Notes: a model not told the origin generated them from the sequence alone. 64,000 nucleotides of DNA from Actinacidiphila acidipaludis (GCF_019890725.1 NZ_JAINZZ010000025.1:1-64000); one strand, 5' to 3'. Counted from the stretch's first letter, positions 1 to 8,879 are shown. A program made the numbers and translations.

Positions 1-19
1 CCCGCCGGTGCACGGCGGG
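1..19. terminator. Hairpin at the window edge
   Basis: A 7-bp stem (CCCGCCG / CGGCGGG, loop at 8-12) lies about 20 bases beyond the stop of the minus-strand secreted protein gene. It may be its terminator, but the window edge cuts off the context. Confidence 0.35.
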
Positions 20-39
20 GCGCCACCTGCCGGCCGGGT

Positions 40-453
40 TCAGCAGTAGCCGGGCTGGTTGACCCAGTAGTTGAGCGCGGACCAGGTGTTCGGGCCGATG
101 ATGCCGTTGGGGTCGGTGGCGCCCATGCAGTGGATCTGGAAGTTCTTGGTGGCGGCCTCCGTGTTCGAGCCGAAGTCACCGTCCACGGTCAGGCCGTTGT
201 ACGAGCCGTTGCCGTAGTTGGTGGAGTGGGCGTAGGCGTAGGCGTAGTTGAGCTCGCACTGGGCCTGCTTCACCGCGGTGCCCTGGCTGCCGACGGTGAT
301 CTCCGGCTGGGAGTTCGTGTAGCCGCACAGGGGCGAACTCGCCGCCTGCGCCGGCGCACCGGCCACCATCGTGAGGCCACCGACCGCGAGTACGCCGGCG
401 GCGACCGCGACCAGGCGGCGCCGGATCGGCTGGGTGAGTGAGCGATCTGCCAT
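40..453 (-). CDS. Secreted peptidoglycan-binding domain protein
   Basis: This encodes a 137-residue exported protein. The N-terminus has an Arg-rich n-region, a hydrophobic core and an AQA-type cleavage site (around residues 35-38). The mature part resembles a PG_binding_1 domain: the segment LTVDGDFGSNTEAATKNFQ followed by GIIGPNTWSAL is the usual repeat that binds cell-wall glycan. Cysteines occur near both ends of the mature protein. The ATG at 453 was preferred over longer frames because GAGAGGGG lies just upstream and the signal peptide starts there. No catalytic domain is attached, so it probably acts by binding peptidoglycan outside the cell. That role is inferred from the family. Confidence 0.8.
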   Translation of the reverse strand: MADRSLTQPIRRRLVAVAAGVLAVGGLTMVAGAPAQAASSPLCGYTNSQPEITVGSQGTAVKQAQCELNYAYAYAHSTNYGNGSYNGLTVDGDFGSNTEAATKNFQIHCMGATDPNGIIGPNTWSALNYWVNQPGYC

Positions 454-662
454 GGTTCCGTTCCCCTCTCGAAAGGACGCTTCCGCGACGTCTGCGACGA
501 CCGTTTGCGGTGTCTCGGCCGTCGCCGTCACGAAGACCATCCCGGAGGGGCGTGGCACCTCCGTGCGACGGCTGTGGAAGTCCCGTGGCACCGGCGGCTG
601 GACGGCGACCGGCACCGCGAAAGTCGCGTGCCCCGACCACGGGAGGCGGCGACACTGGCGTC

Positions 663-1670
663 ATGACCGGTTCCGTACAGCCGCGACTGCTGCGACCGCG
701 GGCCCTGAGGCCCGGCGATCTCGTTGTCGTCGCATCGCTGTCCGGCCCGCTGCCGGCCGCGTACGAGCCCAACGTCGAGCGGACGGTGGCCGTGCTCGAA
801 CGCATGGGATTCCGGGTGCGGCGGGCTCCGCTGCTCGCGGCGGGGCGGCGTCATTGGTGGAGCGCCGCGACCCCGGCGGAGATCGCCGCCGAGCTCAACG
901 CTCTGCTGCGTGACCCCGAGGTGCGCGCGATCGTCGCGAGTGACGGCGGGCAGACGGCGCTCGGCTACCTGGACCTGATCGACGTCGAGGCGATCAGGGC
1001 CGACCCCAAGCCGATCCTCGGCTACAGCGACATCTCCCTGCTGCATCTGGTGCTCCACGCGCGCACGGGCCTGGTCGGGTTCCACGCCGACATGGCCGTC
1101 CCCGGCTTCGGCGGACACTGGCAGTCCGCTCCCGTGGAACGCCGCTCCGAACTCGAAAGGATCTACTTCAGGCTGCTGACCGGCAGCGAGGCGCTCGGCA
1201 CGCTGCCGGCGCGCGCGTCATGGGAGTGCTGGCGTCCCGGCCGTACCGAAGGCCGGCTGATCGGCGGGGTGATCAATCGCATCGTGCTGGCGCAGGCGAC
1301 GCGCTTCGCGCTGCCGCTCGACCGGTTCGACGGCGCGGTGCTGTTCTGGGAGGAGATGGGCGGCCTGGCGTCGTATGTGTGGAGCTATCTGCAGGTGATG
1401 CGGCACGCCGGCATCCTCGACCGGATCTCCGGCATGGTCGTGGGCGTGCCGCGCGAGATCGACGGGCTGGAGCCCGGCGCGTCCCCGACCCTGCGCGAGA
1501 TCGTCCTCGACGTCCTCGGCGACCGTGACATCCCGGTCCTGGGCAACGTCGACTTCGGGCATGCCGGACCGAATCTGCCGATGCCGGTCGGTGTCCGCGT
1601 CGGCCTCGACGCGCGGGAGCGGACGTTGTCGCTGCTGGAATCGGCGATGCTGCCGCACGTGTCAACGTGA
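663..1670 (+). CDS. LD-carboxypeptidase (peptidase S66, LdcA-like)
   Basis: The 335-residue product matches the S66 serine peptidases, which remove the terminal D-Ala from murein tetrapeptides during recycling or cleave related amide substrates such as microcin C. The three triad positions are visible: Ser122 in GYSDIS, Glu230 or Glu231 in FWEEM, and His300 in FGHAGPN. The length is normal for the family. No signal peptide is evident, which fits a cytosolic enzyme. The ATG at 663 follows a GGGAGGCGG ribosome site. It lies divergently from the secreted cell-wall-binding gene. The exact substrate is not deducible. Confidence 0.85.
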   Translation: MTGSVQPRLLRPRALRPGDLVVVASLSGPLPAAYEPNVERTVAVLERMGFRVRRAPLLAAGRRHWWSAATPAEIAAELNALLRDPEVRAIVASDGGQTALGYLDLIDVEAIRADPKPILGYSDISLLHLVLHARTGLVGFHADMAVPGFGGHWQSAPVERRSELERIYFRLLTGSEALGTLPARASWECWRPGRTEGRLIGGVINRIVLAQATRFALPLDRFDGAVLFWEEMGGLASYVWSYLQVMRHAGILDRISGMVVGVPREIDGLEPGASPTLREIVLDVLGDRDIPVLGNVDFGHAGPNLPMPVGVRVGLDARERTLSLLESAMLPHVST

Positions 1671-1692
1671 CCGGCCGGCTGACCGGAGCCGG

Positions 1693-1736
1693 CTCCGGGC
1701 CCGCGCGCGGACGAAGCTCCGCGGGCGGGCCCGGAG
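1693..1736. terminator. Bidirectional terminator between convergent genes
   Basis: The outer stem is 12 bp (1693-1704 with 1725-1736) and the inner stem 6 bp (1706-1711 with 1718-1723), separated by single-base bulges. It sits in the 75-base gap between the S66 peptidase gene and the convergent SARP gene, so it can serve both. Confidence 0.7.
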
Positions 1737-1745
1737 CGGCGGCGG

Positions 1746-2510
1746 TCAGGCCGCGCGGTCGAAGACCGGGTCGTCGCCGGACAGGATGGACTGATGCACC
1801 CGCGTCATCTCCGGGCCGGGTTCGACGCCGAGTTCGTCGATCAGCGTGCGCCGCGCGGACCGGTAGACCGCCAGGGCCTCCACACGATGTCCTGTCCGCG
1901 ACAGGGACAGCATCAACTGGGCCCGGAAACGCTCGTGCAGAGGATGGGCCGCCACCAGCGCCTGGAGCTGCGGCACCAGCACATGATGGCGGCCGAGACG
2001 GAGTTCGGCGTCGAACCGGCACTCCAGTACCTGGAGCCGGAGCTGTTCCCAGCGCGGTACGACGGTCTCGGACAGCAGCCGTGAGGGCACGTCCAGGAGC
2101 GGCTGCGCGCGCCACAGGGTCAACGCACGTTCCGCCGTGTCGGCGGCGGCACTCCACGCACCGGCGCGGAGCTGCTCGGCTGCCTCATGGCACAGCAACT
2201 CGAAGAGGGGGGCGTCGAGCTCGCCGTCCGCCACCGTCAGCACATAACCGGGCGCCCGGGTCCCGAGGACCACCGCATCCTGGGCCGGAAGGCTGCGCCG
2301 CAGCCGCATCACATGGCTGCGCAGCGTCTGCGCGCAGCCGGCCGGCGGAGCACCGTCCCAGACGGTCTCCGCGAGCTCGTCCACGGAGACCGGGGTGTTG
2401 GCCTTCAACAGCAACGCCGCCAGCAGCACCCGCTGGCGTGAACCTCCGACCGGTCGCCACCGTCCGTCGACGTCGACGATCTCCAAGGGACCGAGAACCC
2501 TGAACCGCAT
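1746..2510 (-). CDS. SARP-family transcriptional regulator
   Basis: The 254-residue protein has the two-domain layout of short Streptomyces antibiotic regulatory proteins such as ActII-ORF4. Residues about 1-95 form an OmpR-like winged helix (MRFRVLGPLEIVD start, then QRVLLAALLLKAN, with the recognition region near TLRSHVMRLRR). Residues about 100-245 form a bacterial transcriptional activation domain ending at IDELGVEPGPEM. SARPs usually activate secondary-metabolite clusters by binding heptameric direct repeats. None of the neighbours looks biosynthetic, so this is either an orphan or acts at a distance. It is transcribed divergently from an HTH-NB-ARC-TPR gene, and together the two would make up the parts of an AfsR-type regulator. 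Confidence 0.88.
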   Translation of the reverse strand: MRFRVLGPLEIVDVDGRWRPVGGSRQRVLLAALLLKANTPVSVDELAETVWDGAPPAGCAQTLRSHVMRLRRSLPAQDAVVLGTRAPGYVLTVADGELDAPLFELLCHEAAEQLRAGAWSAAADTAERALTLWRAQPLLDVPSRLLSETVVPRWEQLRLQVLECRFDAELRLGRHHVLVPQLQALVAAHPLHERFRAQLMLSLSRTGHRVEALAVYRSARRTLIDELGVEPGPEMTRVHQSILSGDDPVFDRAA

Positions 2511-2693
2511 GACCTACCCCCGTGTGTGCGAGCGCGGCCGCGGCGGCCGACCAGCCGCCGCGCCGGCACTGTTCGTCCGGACACCGCCGTACCTGCGCCG
2601 GGGCAGCCCGGCCTGTTCCGCGACGAGCCCCCCGGCGTCCGCTGCGCCGATCCTCGCGACTTCGGAAGAGGCGCCCAAGCAGGCGAACCGAAC

Positions 2694-2752
2694 GTGTGAG
2701 AATCACACCGACGTCGCGCCTGTGAGCTGGGCGGTGAGATCGCGTCACCGCC
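2694..2752. promoter_or_regulatory. Two perfect dyads in the divergent regulator intergenic region
   Basis: GTGTGA-GAA-TCACAC lies at 2694-2708 and GGCGGTGA-N7-TCACCGCC at 2730-2752. Both lie between the SARP and NB-ARC genes, the second about 30 bases before the GTG of the NB-ARC gene. They are candidate operators. Which protein binds them is unknown. Confidence 0.45.
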
Positions 2753-2782
2753 ATCTGGTGACGCCGCCGTGGGGAGACGAAC

Positions 2783-5182
2783 GTGCCGTACTGGGCTCCG
2801 CTGCCCGACGATCTGAGCCCGGCACACCGTCAACTCGTCAGCCGATTACGTGCACTCAAGGACGAACTCCGCCTGACCTACCAGGAGATGGGCAGGCTGA
2901 CCCACTACAGCCACGCCTCGTGGGAGCGCTGGCTCAACGGCAAGCGCCTGATCACCCACGCGGCGCTGACGAGCCTCCTCGCGGCGACACGGGGGGACGA
3001 CGAACTGCTGCGGCTGCACGCGATCGCCGCCGACCCGCCGCACGTGCCCGCTCAGCGGGCCACGCCCTCGGCTGCCGCAGCGCGGGAAGCGGACCCGGAG
3101 TCCGGCGCCACGGCCGCCGGGCCCGGCCCAGCGGCTCGCGAGCCGGGCCCAGCGGACGGAAAGACCGTCGCGCAACTCCCGTCGGCCGTCGTCGGATTCG
3201 CCGGACGCGAGGACCAGCTACGGGCGCTGGAAGCGACGCTCACCTCGGTGGCGGGCCCGGTCGGCCAGGTACGGATCGCCGTGGTCACCGGCGGCGGCGG
3301 AATGGGCAAGACCTCCCTCGCCGTGCAGGCGGCGCACGGCATCGCGGACCATTTCCCCGACGGCCGGTTCTTCGCCGACCTCGGCGGCACCGACCTCACA
3401 CCCCGCGACCCGCACCACGTCCTGAGCGGGTGGCTCAGGGCGCTGGGACGCGAGGTCGACCCGTGCGACGACCTCGACGAGCTCGCCGGGCGCTGGCGCA
3501 GCGCCCTGCACGGCCGCCGCGCGCTGGTGCTGCTGGACAACGCGAAGGACGCCCACCAGGTGCTGCCGCTCCTGCCCGCGGCCCGGTCGTGCGCCGTCCT
3601 GGTCACCAGCCGGGACTGGCTGCCCGGGATCCCGGCTGCCCGGCCCATGGCACTGGGACCGCTGGCGGACGGGGAGGCCCTCGACCTCCTGGCCGCCCGG
3701 ATCGGCGCGGCCAGGGTCGAGCAGGATCCGGTCGCGGCGGCCGAACTGGCCCACCTGTGCGGTGGCATTCCGCTCGCCGTCCAGATCGCCGCGGCTCGGC
3801 TGACCGCACGGCCGTCCTGGCCGGTCGGCGCGCTCGGCGTCCGGCTGCGTGACGAACGCCGCCGGCTCGACGAGCTCAAGGTGGCCGACCTCGCGATCCG
3901 GGCGGTCTTCCACCTGAGCTACACCGGTCTCCCCAAGCCCCAGGAGGACGAGGCGGTCGACCCCCGCCAGGCCTTCCGTCTGCTGGGCCTGGCCCCCAAG
4001 GAGGTGGGTCTGCCCGCCGCCGCCGCGCTGCTGGGACGCGACGAGGAGAGCACCGAGGCAGCCCTCGAACTCCTCGTGGACGCCCACCTGGTGGACAGCC
4101 CGGCACCGGGGCGCTACCGCCTCCACGATCTGCTGCGGCTCTACGCCGGGGAGCAGGCGGCGGAGGAGGACGACGACTCGGACCAGCAGGCAGCCGTCCG
4201 CAGGATGACCGGCTGGTATCTCGGCGGCGCGGCCGCCGTCGACCGCCTTCTCCTCCCGAACGGCCGCCGCCCCGACCTTCCGGAAACCGGCCCACGCCGA
4301 CCCCCGCCCGTCTTCGCCGACGTCACCGCCGCGCTCGCCTGGTGCGACCAGGAACGCCCTGCTCTCGTGGAGGCCACTCGGCTCGCCGCTCGGCACGCGG
4401 TCCACGACGTCGCCTGGATGCTCCCCGTCTTCGCGGGGGGCACCTTCCGGCAGTGCGGCTGGTACGCCGAATCCCTCGCCATGATCGACGTCGGCCTCGA
4501 GGCGGCACGGCTTCTCGGGGACCGGAGCGCGGAGGCCACCCTGTTCAACTCGCGCAGCTCCCTGATGATCCTGGCCGGCCGCCTGGCGGAGGCCGAGCGG
4601 AACCTGACCACCTCGTTCCGCATCCGGCGGGACATCGGCGACCGGATCGGAGAGGCGTCGACCCTGGGCAACGTCGGCGCCCTGTTCGCCAGACAGGGGC
4701 GGTGGGCCGAGTCCAAGGACTGCCAGCTGGAAGTCCTCGCCATGTCCCGGGCCCTCGGGCGGCGCCCGATGGAGGCGAACGCGCTCAGCAACCTGGGGAC
4801 ATGTGCCGACGCACTGGGCGACGACGCGGAAGCACTCGACTACCTGCGAGCCTCCATCGCGATCCACCGGGAGGTGGGCGACATCGACGGCGAGGCCGTG
4901 GCGCTGCTCAACATGGCGGAGGTCCATCTGCACCACCATCGGCCCGCCGAAAGCCTGCCCCTGCTGGAAGAGGCGCTGCCGGTCGCCCGCAAGGCCGGCG
5001 ACCGCTACGCCCAGGCCTCCATCCTCGGCGACCTCGGCCGCATCAAGGCCGCGGACCGCCTCACCGTCGAGGCACGCGCCCTCCTGCTGCAGGCTCACGC
5101 CCTCTGGGAGGAACTCGGCCACCACGAGACCGCAGCAGGGGTCCGCGCGGAGCTCGACGCCCTGGAACCGGCCGTCGGCTGA
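2783..5182 (+). CDS. HTH / NB-ARC / TPR (STAND-class) regulator
   Basis: The 799-residue protein starts with an XRE-like helix-turn-helix (about residues 15-75, including YQEMGRLTHYSHASWERWLNG). After a Pro/Ala linker comes an NB-ARC ATPase with Walker A GGGGMGKTS (about 170-178) and Walker B ALVLLDN (about 247-253). The C-terminal third (about 540-790) is made of TPR-like helices (repeated LG..AEA...N.G pattern). This is the architecture of signal-transducing STAND regulators related to AfsR, but with an XRE head instead of the SARP DNA-binding/BTAD portion. A GTG start is used, preceded by GGGGAGACGAAC. The ligand and targets cannot be told from sequence; the divergent SARP gene is the obvious candidate partner. 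Confidence 0.85.
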   Translation: MPYWAPLPDDLSPAHRQLVSRLRALKDELRLTYQEMGRLTHYSHASWERWLNGKRLITHAALTSLLAATRGDDELLRLHAIAADPPHVPAQRATPSAAAAREADPESGATAAGPGPAAREPGPADGKTVAQLPSAVVGFAGREDQLRALEATLTSVAGPVGQVRIAVVTGGGGMGKTSLAVQAAHGIADHFPDGRFFADLGGTDLTPRDPHHVLSGWLRALGREVDPCDDLDELAGRWRSALHGRRALVLLDNAKDAHQVLPLLPAARSCAVLVTSRDWLPGIPAARPMALGPLADGEALDLLAARIGAARVEQDPVAAAELAHLCGGIPLAVQIAAARLTARPSWPVGALGVRLRDERRRLDELKVADLAIRAVFHLSYTGLPKPQEDEAVDPRQAFRLLGLAPKEVGLPAAAALLGRDEESTEAALELLVDAHLVDSPAPGRYRLHDLLRLYAGEQAAEEDDDSDQQAAVRRMTGWYLGGAAAVDRLLLPNGRRPDLPETGPRRPPPVFADVTAALAWCDQERPALVEATRLAARHAVHDVAWMLPVFAGGTFRQCGWYAESLAMIDVGLEAARLLGDRSAEATLFNSRSSLMILAGRLAEAERNLTTSFRIRRDIGDRIGEASTLGNVGALFARQGRWAESKDCQLEVLAMSRALGRRPMEANALSNLGTCADALGDDAEALDYLRASIAIHREVGDIDGEAVALLNMAEVHLHHHRPAESLPLLEEALPVARKAGDRYAQASILGDLGRIKAADRLTVEARALLLQAHALWEELGHHETAAGVRAELDALEPAVG

Positions 5183-5193
5183 CCCGATCCCGT

Positions 5194-5237
5194 CGCCCGG
5201 AACGTCCGCCCTTCGAGGAGGGCGGACGTTCCGGGCG
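5194..5237. terminator. Strong bidirectional hairpin terminator
   Basis: A perfect 19-bp inverted repeat (5194-5212 with 5219-5237, six-base loop TCGAGG) fills the gap between the ends of the convergent NB-ARC regulator and uppP genes. Confidence 0.85.
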
Positions 5238-5267
5238 AGGACACCGGACGTGCTCGACGTACCGGGA

Positions 5268-6209
5268 TCAGGCGAACCAGATCATGCTGCCGGCACCGGC
5301 CACCAGGCAGTAGATCGCGAACGGGGTCAGCGTGCGGGTCGTGAACCAGCGGGACAGGAAGCGCACGGACGCGTACGCGCACACGCCCGCGGTGAGGAAG
5401 CCCACGGCGACCTGCCCGTGGATGTGGTCACCGGCCGACCCGGCCAGGCTGGGCAGCTTGAGGAGGCCGGCCGCGAGGATGACCGGAGTGGCCAGCAGGA
5501 AGGAGAACTTCGCCGCGTCCTCGTGGTCCAGCCCGCGCAGCAGGCCGCCCACCATGGTGATGCCCGAGCGGCTGATCCCCGCCAGCAGGGCCAGCGTCTG
5601 GAACAGGCCGATGACGCCGGCCTCGCGGTAGTCGAGGGTGTCGAGCCGCCGCTTCGGGGCCCGGGCCTGGATGTCACCTTCCGTGGCCGCGCCCGGCCCC
5701 GCGCTCAACTCCGGTTCCGCGGCGGCCGCGCGAACCTCGGCGCCGCGCCTCAGGCGCTCGCCGGCGTAGAGGATCACGCCGTTGACGGTCAGGAACGCCG
5801 CTGCCGCCTCGGGCTTGGCGAACAGGGTGCGGAAGGTGTGCTCCAGCGCCAGACCGGTGATACCCACCGGGATGGTGCCCACCACGAGCAGCCAGGCGAG
5901 CCGTTCCGTGGACGTGTTCACCCTGCGGGTGCGCAAGGTCGTGAAGAGCGCCCCGACGACGGCCACCCAGTCCTTGCGGAAATACACCACCAGGGCCAGA
6001 GCGGTCGCCACGTGGAGGGCCACCACGAACGCCAGGTACGGAGAGGCCCCGGAGTCGCCGGAGGCGTTCTCGGTGACCAGGTGCTGCCAGGAACCGCCGA
6101 TCCAGGCCGGGACGAGCACGGAGTGGCCCAGGCTGGAGACCGGGAACAGCTCGGTCACGCCCTGAAGGGCGCCGATGGTGACGGCCTGGAGGTAGGACAG
6201 ATCAGACAC
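5268..6209 (-). CDS. uppP: Undecaprenyl-diphosphatase (UppP/BacA)
   Basis: This integral membrane enzyme dephosphorylates undecaprenyl diphosphate to recycle the lipid carrier for peptidoglycan and other wall polymers. Raised dosage confers bacitracin resistance. The 313-residue product has both family signatures: QGVTELFPVSSLGH (about residues 16-29) and GISRSG (about 211-216). A charged Ala/Glu/Arg-rich loop of about 35 residues precedes the second motif. The GTG at 6209 is chosen because GAGGA lies eight bases upstream and the protein then begins with the usual SDLSYLQAV. The longer frame would add an unlikely Ser/Pro/Arg extension. A perfect palindrome lies about 67 bases upstream. Confidence 0.9.
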   Translation of the reverse strand: MSDLSYLQAVTIGALQGVTELFPVSSLGHSVLVPAWIGGSWQHLVTENASGDSGASPYLAFVVALHVATALALVVYFRKDWVAVVGALFTTLRTRRVNTSTERLAWLLVVGTIPVGITGLALEHTFRTLFAKPEAAAAFLTVNGVILYAGERLRRGAEVRAAAAEPELSAGPGAATEGDIQARAPKRRLDTLDYREAGVIGLFQTLALLAGISRSGITMVGGLLRGLDHEDAAKFSFLLATPVILAAGLLKLPSLAGSAGDHIHGQVAVGFLTAGVCAYASVRFLSRWFTTRTLTPFAIYCLVAGAGSMIWFA

Positions 6210-6275
6210 GGGACAGTCCTCGCGGAGCCGAAGTGACGCGGGGCCACGGACGGGGGGTGATGTCGAGCCGCTCAC

Positions 6276-6293
6276 GTCTACATTGCTGTAGAC
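6276..6293. promoter_or_regulatory. Palindromic operator candidate upstream of uppP
   Basis: GTCTACA-TTGC-TGTAGAC is a perfect 18-base palindrome containing the TACA...TGTA core typical of BlaI/MecI/CopY-family repressor sites. It lies 67 bases before the uppP start. No such repressor gene is in the window, so control would be in trans. Confidence 0.5.
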
Positions 6294-6432
6294 CTTCCAG
6301 GCGAACGTAGGAGACGGCCGGCGGTGTCACAAGCCGGCTCGGGTGAATTCCCGCCGAATGGCGGATGGCGGAGACCTCGCGCGGGTGGCATCGGGGGCCT
6401 CGGCGGCACAGGGCAGGACTTCGGCGCGGTGT

Positions 6433-6843
6433 TCAGTCCCCGATCGCCTGGCGGACGCGGCGCGACAGACTGAAGGCGTACAGCTCGACTATGGCGGGCG
6501 GATCGGCCAGTCCTGGGCCGGCCCGGATCCAGGTGGCGATGTCGCCGGCGGCGTCAGGGTCGTTGACCAGGCCGAGCCAGACGGGGCGTCAGCCGGCCCG
6601 GCGGCCTTCGGCGGAGGGCTGGACGACGATGACGTCGGCGTGCTCGCAGGTGTCCAGGCAGTTCACCGGCCGCACCGTGGCGGACGGAGTCAACCAGGCA
6701 CGCAGTTCGGCGAGTTGGGCGGCGTGGTCGACGCCCGGCACGTTGGCGGTTCCGCAGCGGCAGCCGCGGCAGACGGTGACCGTGCAGCGTGCCGCTCCCG
6801 TTGCGGGGGAAGCCGGAGCCGACGAGCGGGTGCGGCGGCTCAC
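6433..6843 (-). pseudogene. (2Fe-2S) ferredoxin-like protein gene with an in-frame stop
   Basis: The frame starts at a GTG whose last bases overlap the stop of the upstream metal ATPase (GTGA, 6840-6843), so it is translationally coupled. It encodes a small protein of the thioredoxin-like [2Fe-2S] ferredoxin type: TVCRGCRCG near residue 30 and NCLDTCEHAD near residue 70 hold the candidate iron ligands. A TGA at 6589-6591 stops it after 84 residues. The same frame then continues with a convincing family C-terminus (RPVWLGLVNDPDAAGDIATW onward) for 51 more codons to a normal stop at 6433. TGA is one base from CGA or GGA. This is either a nonsense mutation, a shortened but functional protein, or a base error. 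Confidence 0.7.
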
Positions 6844-8828
6844 TGCGGGCTTCCGGCGCGGCGCCAGGCGCTGTCGGCCAGCAGGCGCAGGCCGTTGAGG
6901 CCCACGATCACGGTGGAGCCCTCGTGGCCGGCGACGCCGAGGGGGAGCGGGAGATGGCCCGCGAGGTCCCAGATCACCAGGCCCGTGATGAACGCCGCGG
7001 CGATGATCAGGTTCTGCACCACCAGTCGCCGTGCCCGCAGCGACAGGCGCACTGCCGTCGGGACGGTCGACAACTCGTCACGGACGACGACGGCGTCAGC
7101 CGTCTCCAGGGTGAGGTCGGAGCCGGCCCGGCCCATGGCGATGCCGGTGTGCGCGGCGGCCAGCGCGGGTGCGTCGTTGACGCCGTCGCCCACCACCAGC
7201 ACTCTGCGGCCGGCCTGCTCCGCTTCCTTGACCGCGGTGACCTTGTCCTGCGGCAGCAGGCCGGCGCGGACGTCGGTGATGCCGACCTCGGACGCGAGGA
7301 GGGCGGCGGCACGCGGGTTGTCGCCGGTCAGCAGCATGGGGCTGCTGCCCGTGAGCCGGCCGAGGGCGGTCACGGTGGCGGCCGCGTCGGGACGCAGGCG
7401 GTCGGCGATGCCGAGGACCCCGACAGGGCGGCCGTCACGGTGGACGACGACGGCGGTGTGTCCGCCGCCCTCCAGCTCGCCGGCGATGACGGCGGCCCGG
7501 GCGGCGATGCCCTCGGCTTCGGACGCGGCCCTGACCCGGGCGGGGGCGCCGACGGTGACATCGGAGCCGGCGACGGTGGCGGTGACGCCGATGCCGGGCG
7601 TCGAGGAGAAGTCGCCGACGGCCGGCAGGTCGAGGCGGCGGTCGCGGGCGGCGTCCACGACGGCGCGGGCCAGGGGGTGTTCGCTGGGGTGCTCGGCCGC
7701 GGCGGCCAAGGCCAGCAGGCCGTCGTCGTCCAGGCCGCTGCCGCTCAGCGGCCGGATGGCGGCCAGGCGGGGCGTGCCCTCGGTCAGGGTGCCGGTCTTG
7801 TCCAGGGCGACGGCGTCGATCTGCCCGAGGCGTTCCATCACCACTGCGGACTTGATCAGTACGCCGTGGCGGCCCGCGGTGGCGATCGCGGACAGCAGCG
7901 GGGGCATGGTCGCCAGCACGACCGCGCACGGTGACGCCACGATCATGAAGGTCATCGCGCGCAGCAGCGACCCCGTCAGCGCCGCGCCGAACGCCAGCGG
8001 GACGAGGAAGACCGCCATGGTGGCGGCGATCATGCCCAGGCTGTAGCGCTGCTCGACCTTCTCGATGAACAACTGGGTGGGCGCCTTGGTCCGGGAGGCT
8101 TCCTCGACCATGGTCACGATCCGGGCGATGACCGAGTCCGACGGGTCGCGCTCGACCTTGATCCGGAGAGCGCCGGTGCCGTTGAGGGTTCCGGCGAAGA
8201 CCTCGTCCCCGGTCCGCTTGGCGACCGGCAGCGGTTCGCCGGTGATGGTGGCCTGGTCGACCTCGCTCGTGCCGTCGAGGACGCGGCCGTCCGCGCCGAT
8301 GCGCTCCCCGGGCCGGACCAGGACGGTGTCGCCGACCGTGAGGCGGGCGGTCTCCACCGTGGACTCGGTGCCGTCGTCCGTGATGCGTGTCGCGGTCGTG
8401 GGCGCGAGATCCAGCAGGCCGCGTACCGCGTCCTGGGTGCGTACGGTCGCCAGCGCTTCCAGCGCGCCGGACGTGGCGAAGATGACGATCAGCAGGGCGC
8501 CGTCCATGACCTGCCCGATGGCGGCGGCGCCGAGGGCGGCGACGATCATCAGCAGATCGACGTCCAGCGTCCGGTCCTTCAGCGCTTCCAGGCCCGCCCA
8601 ACCGGGTTCCCAGCCACCGGTGGCGTAGGTCAGGGCGTAGAGCGGGCCCCACGCCCACGCGGGGGCGCCGGTGAGCTGCAGCGGCAGGGCGACCAGGAAC
8701 AGCGCCAGGGCGGCCGCCGCCCAGCGGGCTTCGGCCAGGGCCAGCACGCGGGTGCGCCGCCGGGGTGCGGAGGCGGTCGTGTGCCGGGGCGGGGCCTGGG
8801 CCGGGCGCTGGTCGAGGGCAGTGGTCAT
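6840..8828 (-). CDS. P1B-4-type heavy-metal-transporting ATPase (Co/Ni/Fe efflux)
   Basis: The 662-residue P-type ATPase has all catalytic motifs: TGEPLPV (about 196), the phosphorylation site Asp343 in DKTGTLTEG, SEHPLA (about 382) and GDGVNDAPAL (about 548). The metal-site motifs are diagnostic: SPC at 299-301 in the transport helix and HEGST at 635-639 in the last helices, which define the P1B-4 subgroup (CoaT/CtpD/CtpJ-like). Members export Co2+, Ni2+ or Fe2+, not copper or zinc. There is no N-terminal metal-binding domain, which is usual for this subgroup. It lies divergently from an NmtR-type sensor gene and overlaps the ferredoxin-like gene downstream by four bases, so these form one metal-stress unit. 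Confidence 0.92.
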   Translation of the reverse strand: MTTALDQRPAQAPPRHTTASAPRRRTRVLALAEARWAAAALALFLVALPLQLTGAPAWAWGPLYALTYATGGWEPGWAGLEALKDRTLDVDLLMIVAALGAAAIGQVMDGALLIVIFATSGALEALATVRTQDAVRGLLDLAPTTATRITDDGTESTVETARLTVGDTVLVRPGERIGADGRVLDGTSEVDQATITGEPLPVAKRTGDEVFAGTLNGTGALRIKVERDPSDSVIARIVTMVEEASRTKAPTQLFIEKVEQRYSLGMIAATMAVFLVPLAFGAALTGSLLRAMTFMIVASPCAVVLATMPPLLSAIATAGRHGVLIKSAVVMERLGQIDAVALDKTGTLTEGTPRLAAIRPLSGSGLDDDGLLALAAAAEHPSEHPLARAVVDAARDRRLDLPAVGDFSSTPGIGVTATVAGSDVTVGAPARVRAASEAEGIAARAAVIAGELEGGGHTAVVVHRDGRPVGVLGIADRLRPDAAATVTALGRLTGSSPMLLTGDNPRAAALLASEVGITDVRAGLLPQDKVTAVKEAEQAGRRVLVVGDGVNDAPALAAAHTGIAMGRAGSDLTLETADAVVVRDELSTVPTAVRLSLRARRLVVQNLIIAAAFITGLVIWDLAGHLPLPLGVAGHEGSTVIVGLNGLRLLADSAWRRAGSPQ

Positions 8829-8879
8829 GACGGTGGCGGTTCCTTCACGCGACGACGGGCGATCGCTCCACCGTAACAG

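Noticed and set aside
3218..5125. 600-residue open frame opposite the NB-ARC gene
   Set aside because: Antisense frames stay open in high-GC DNA. The composition is Gly/Val/Arg-rich without domains, and the sense strand carries a complete regulator.
6589..6591. UGA as selenocysteine in the ferredoxin-like gene
   Set aside because: The flanking family position does not look like a catalytic Cys, no structure resembling a SECIS element is apparent, and Streptomyces generally lack this use.
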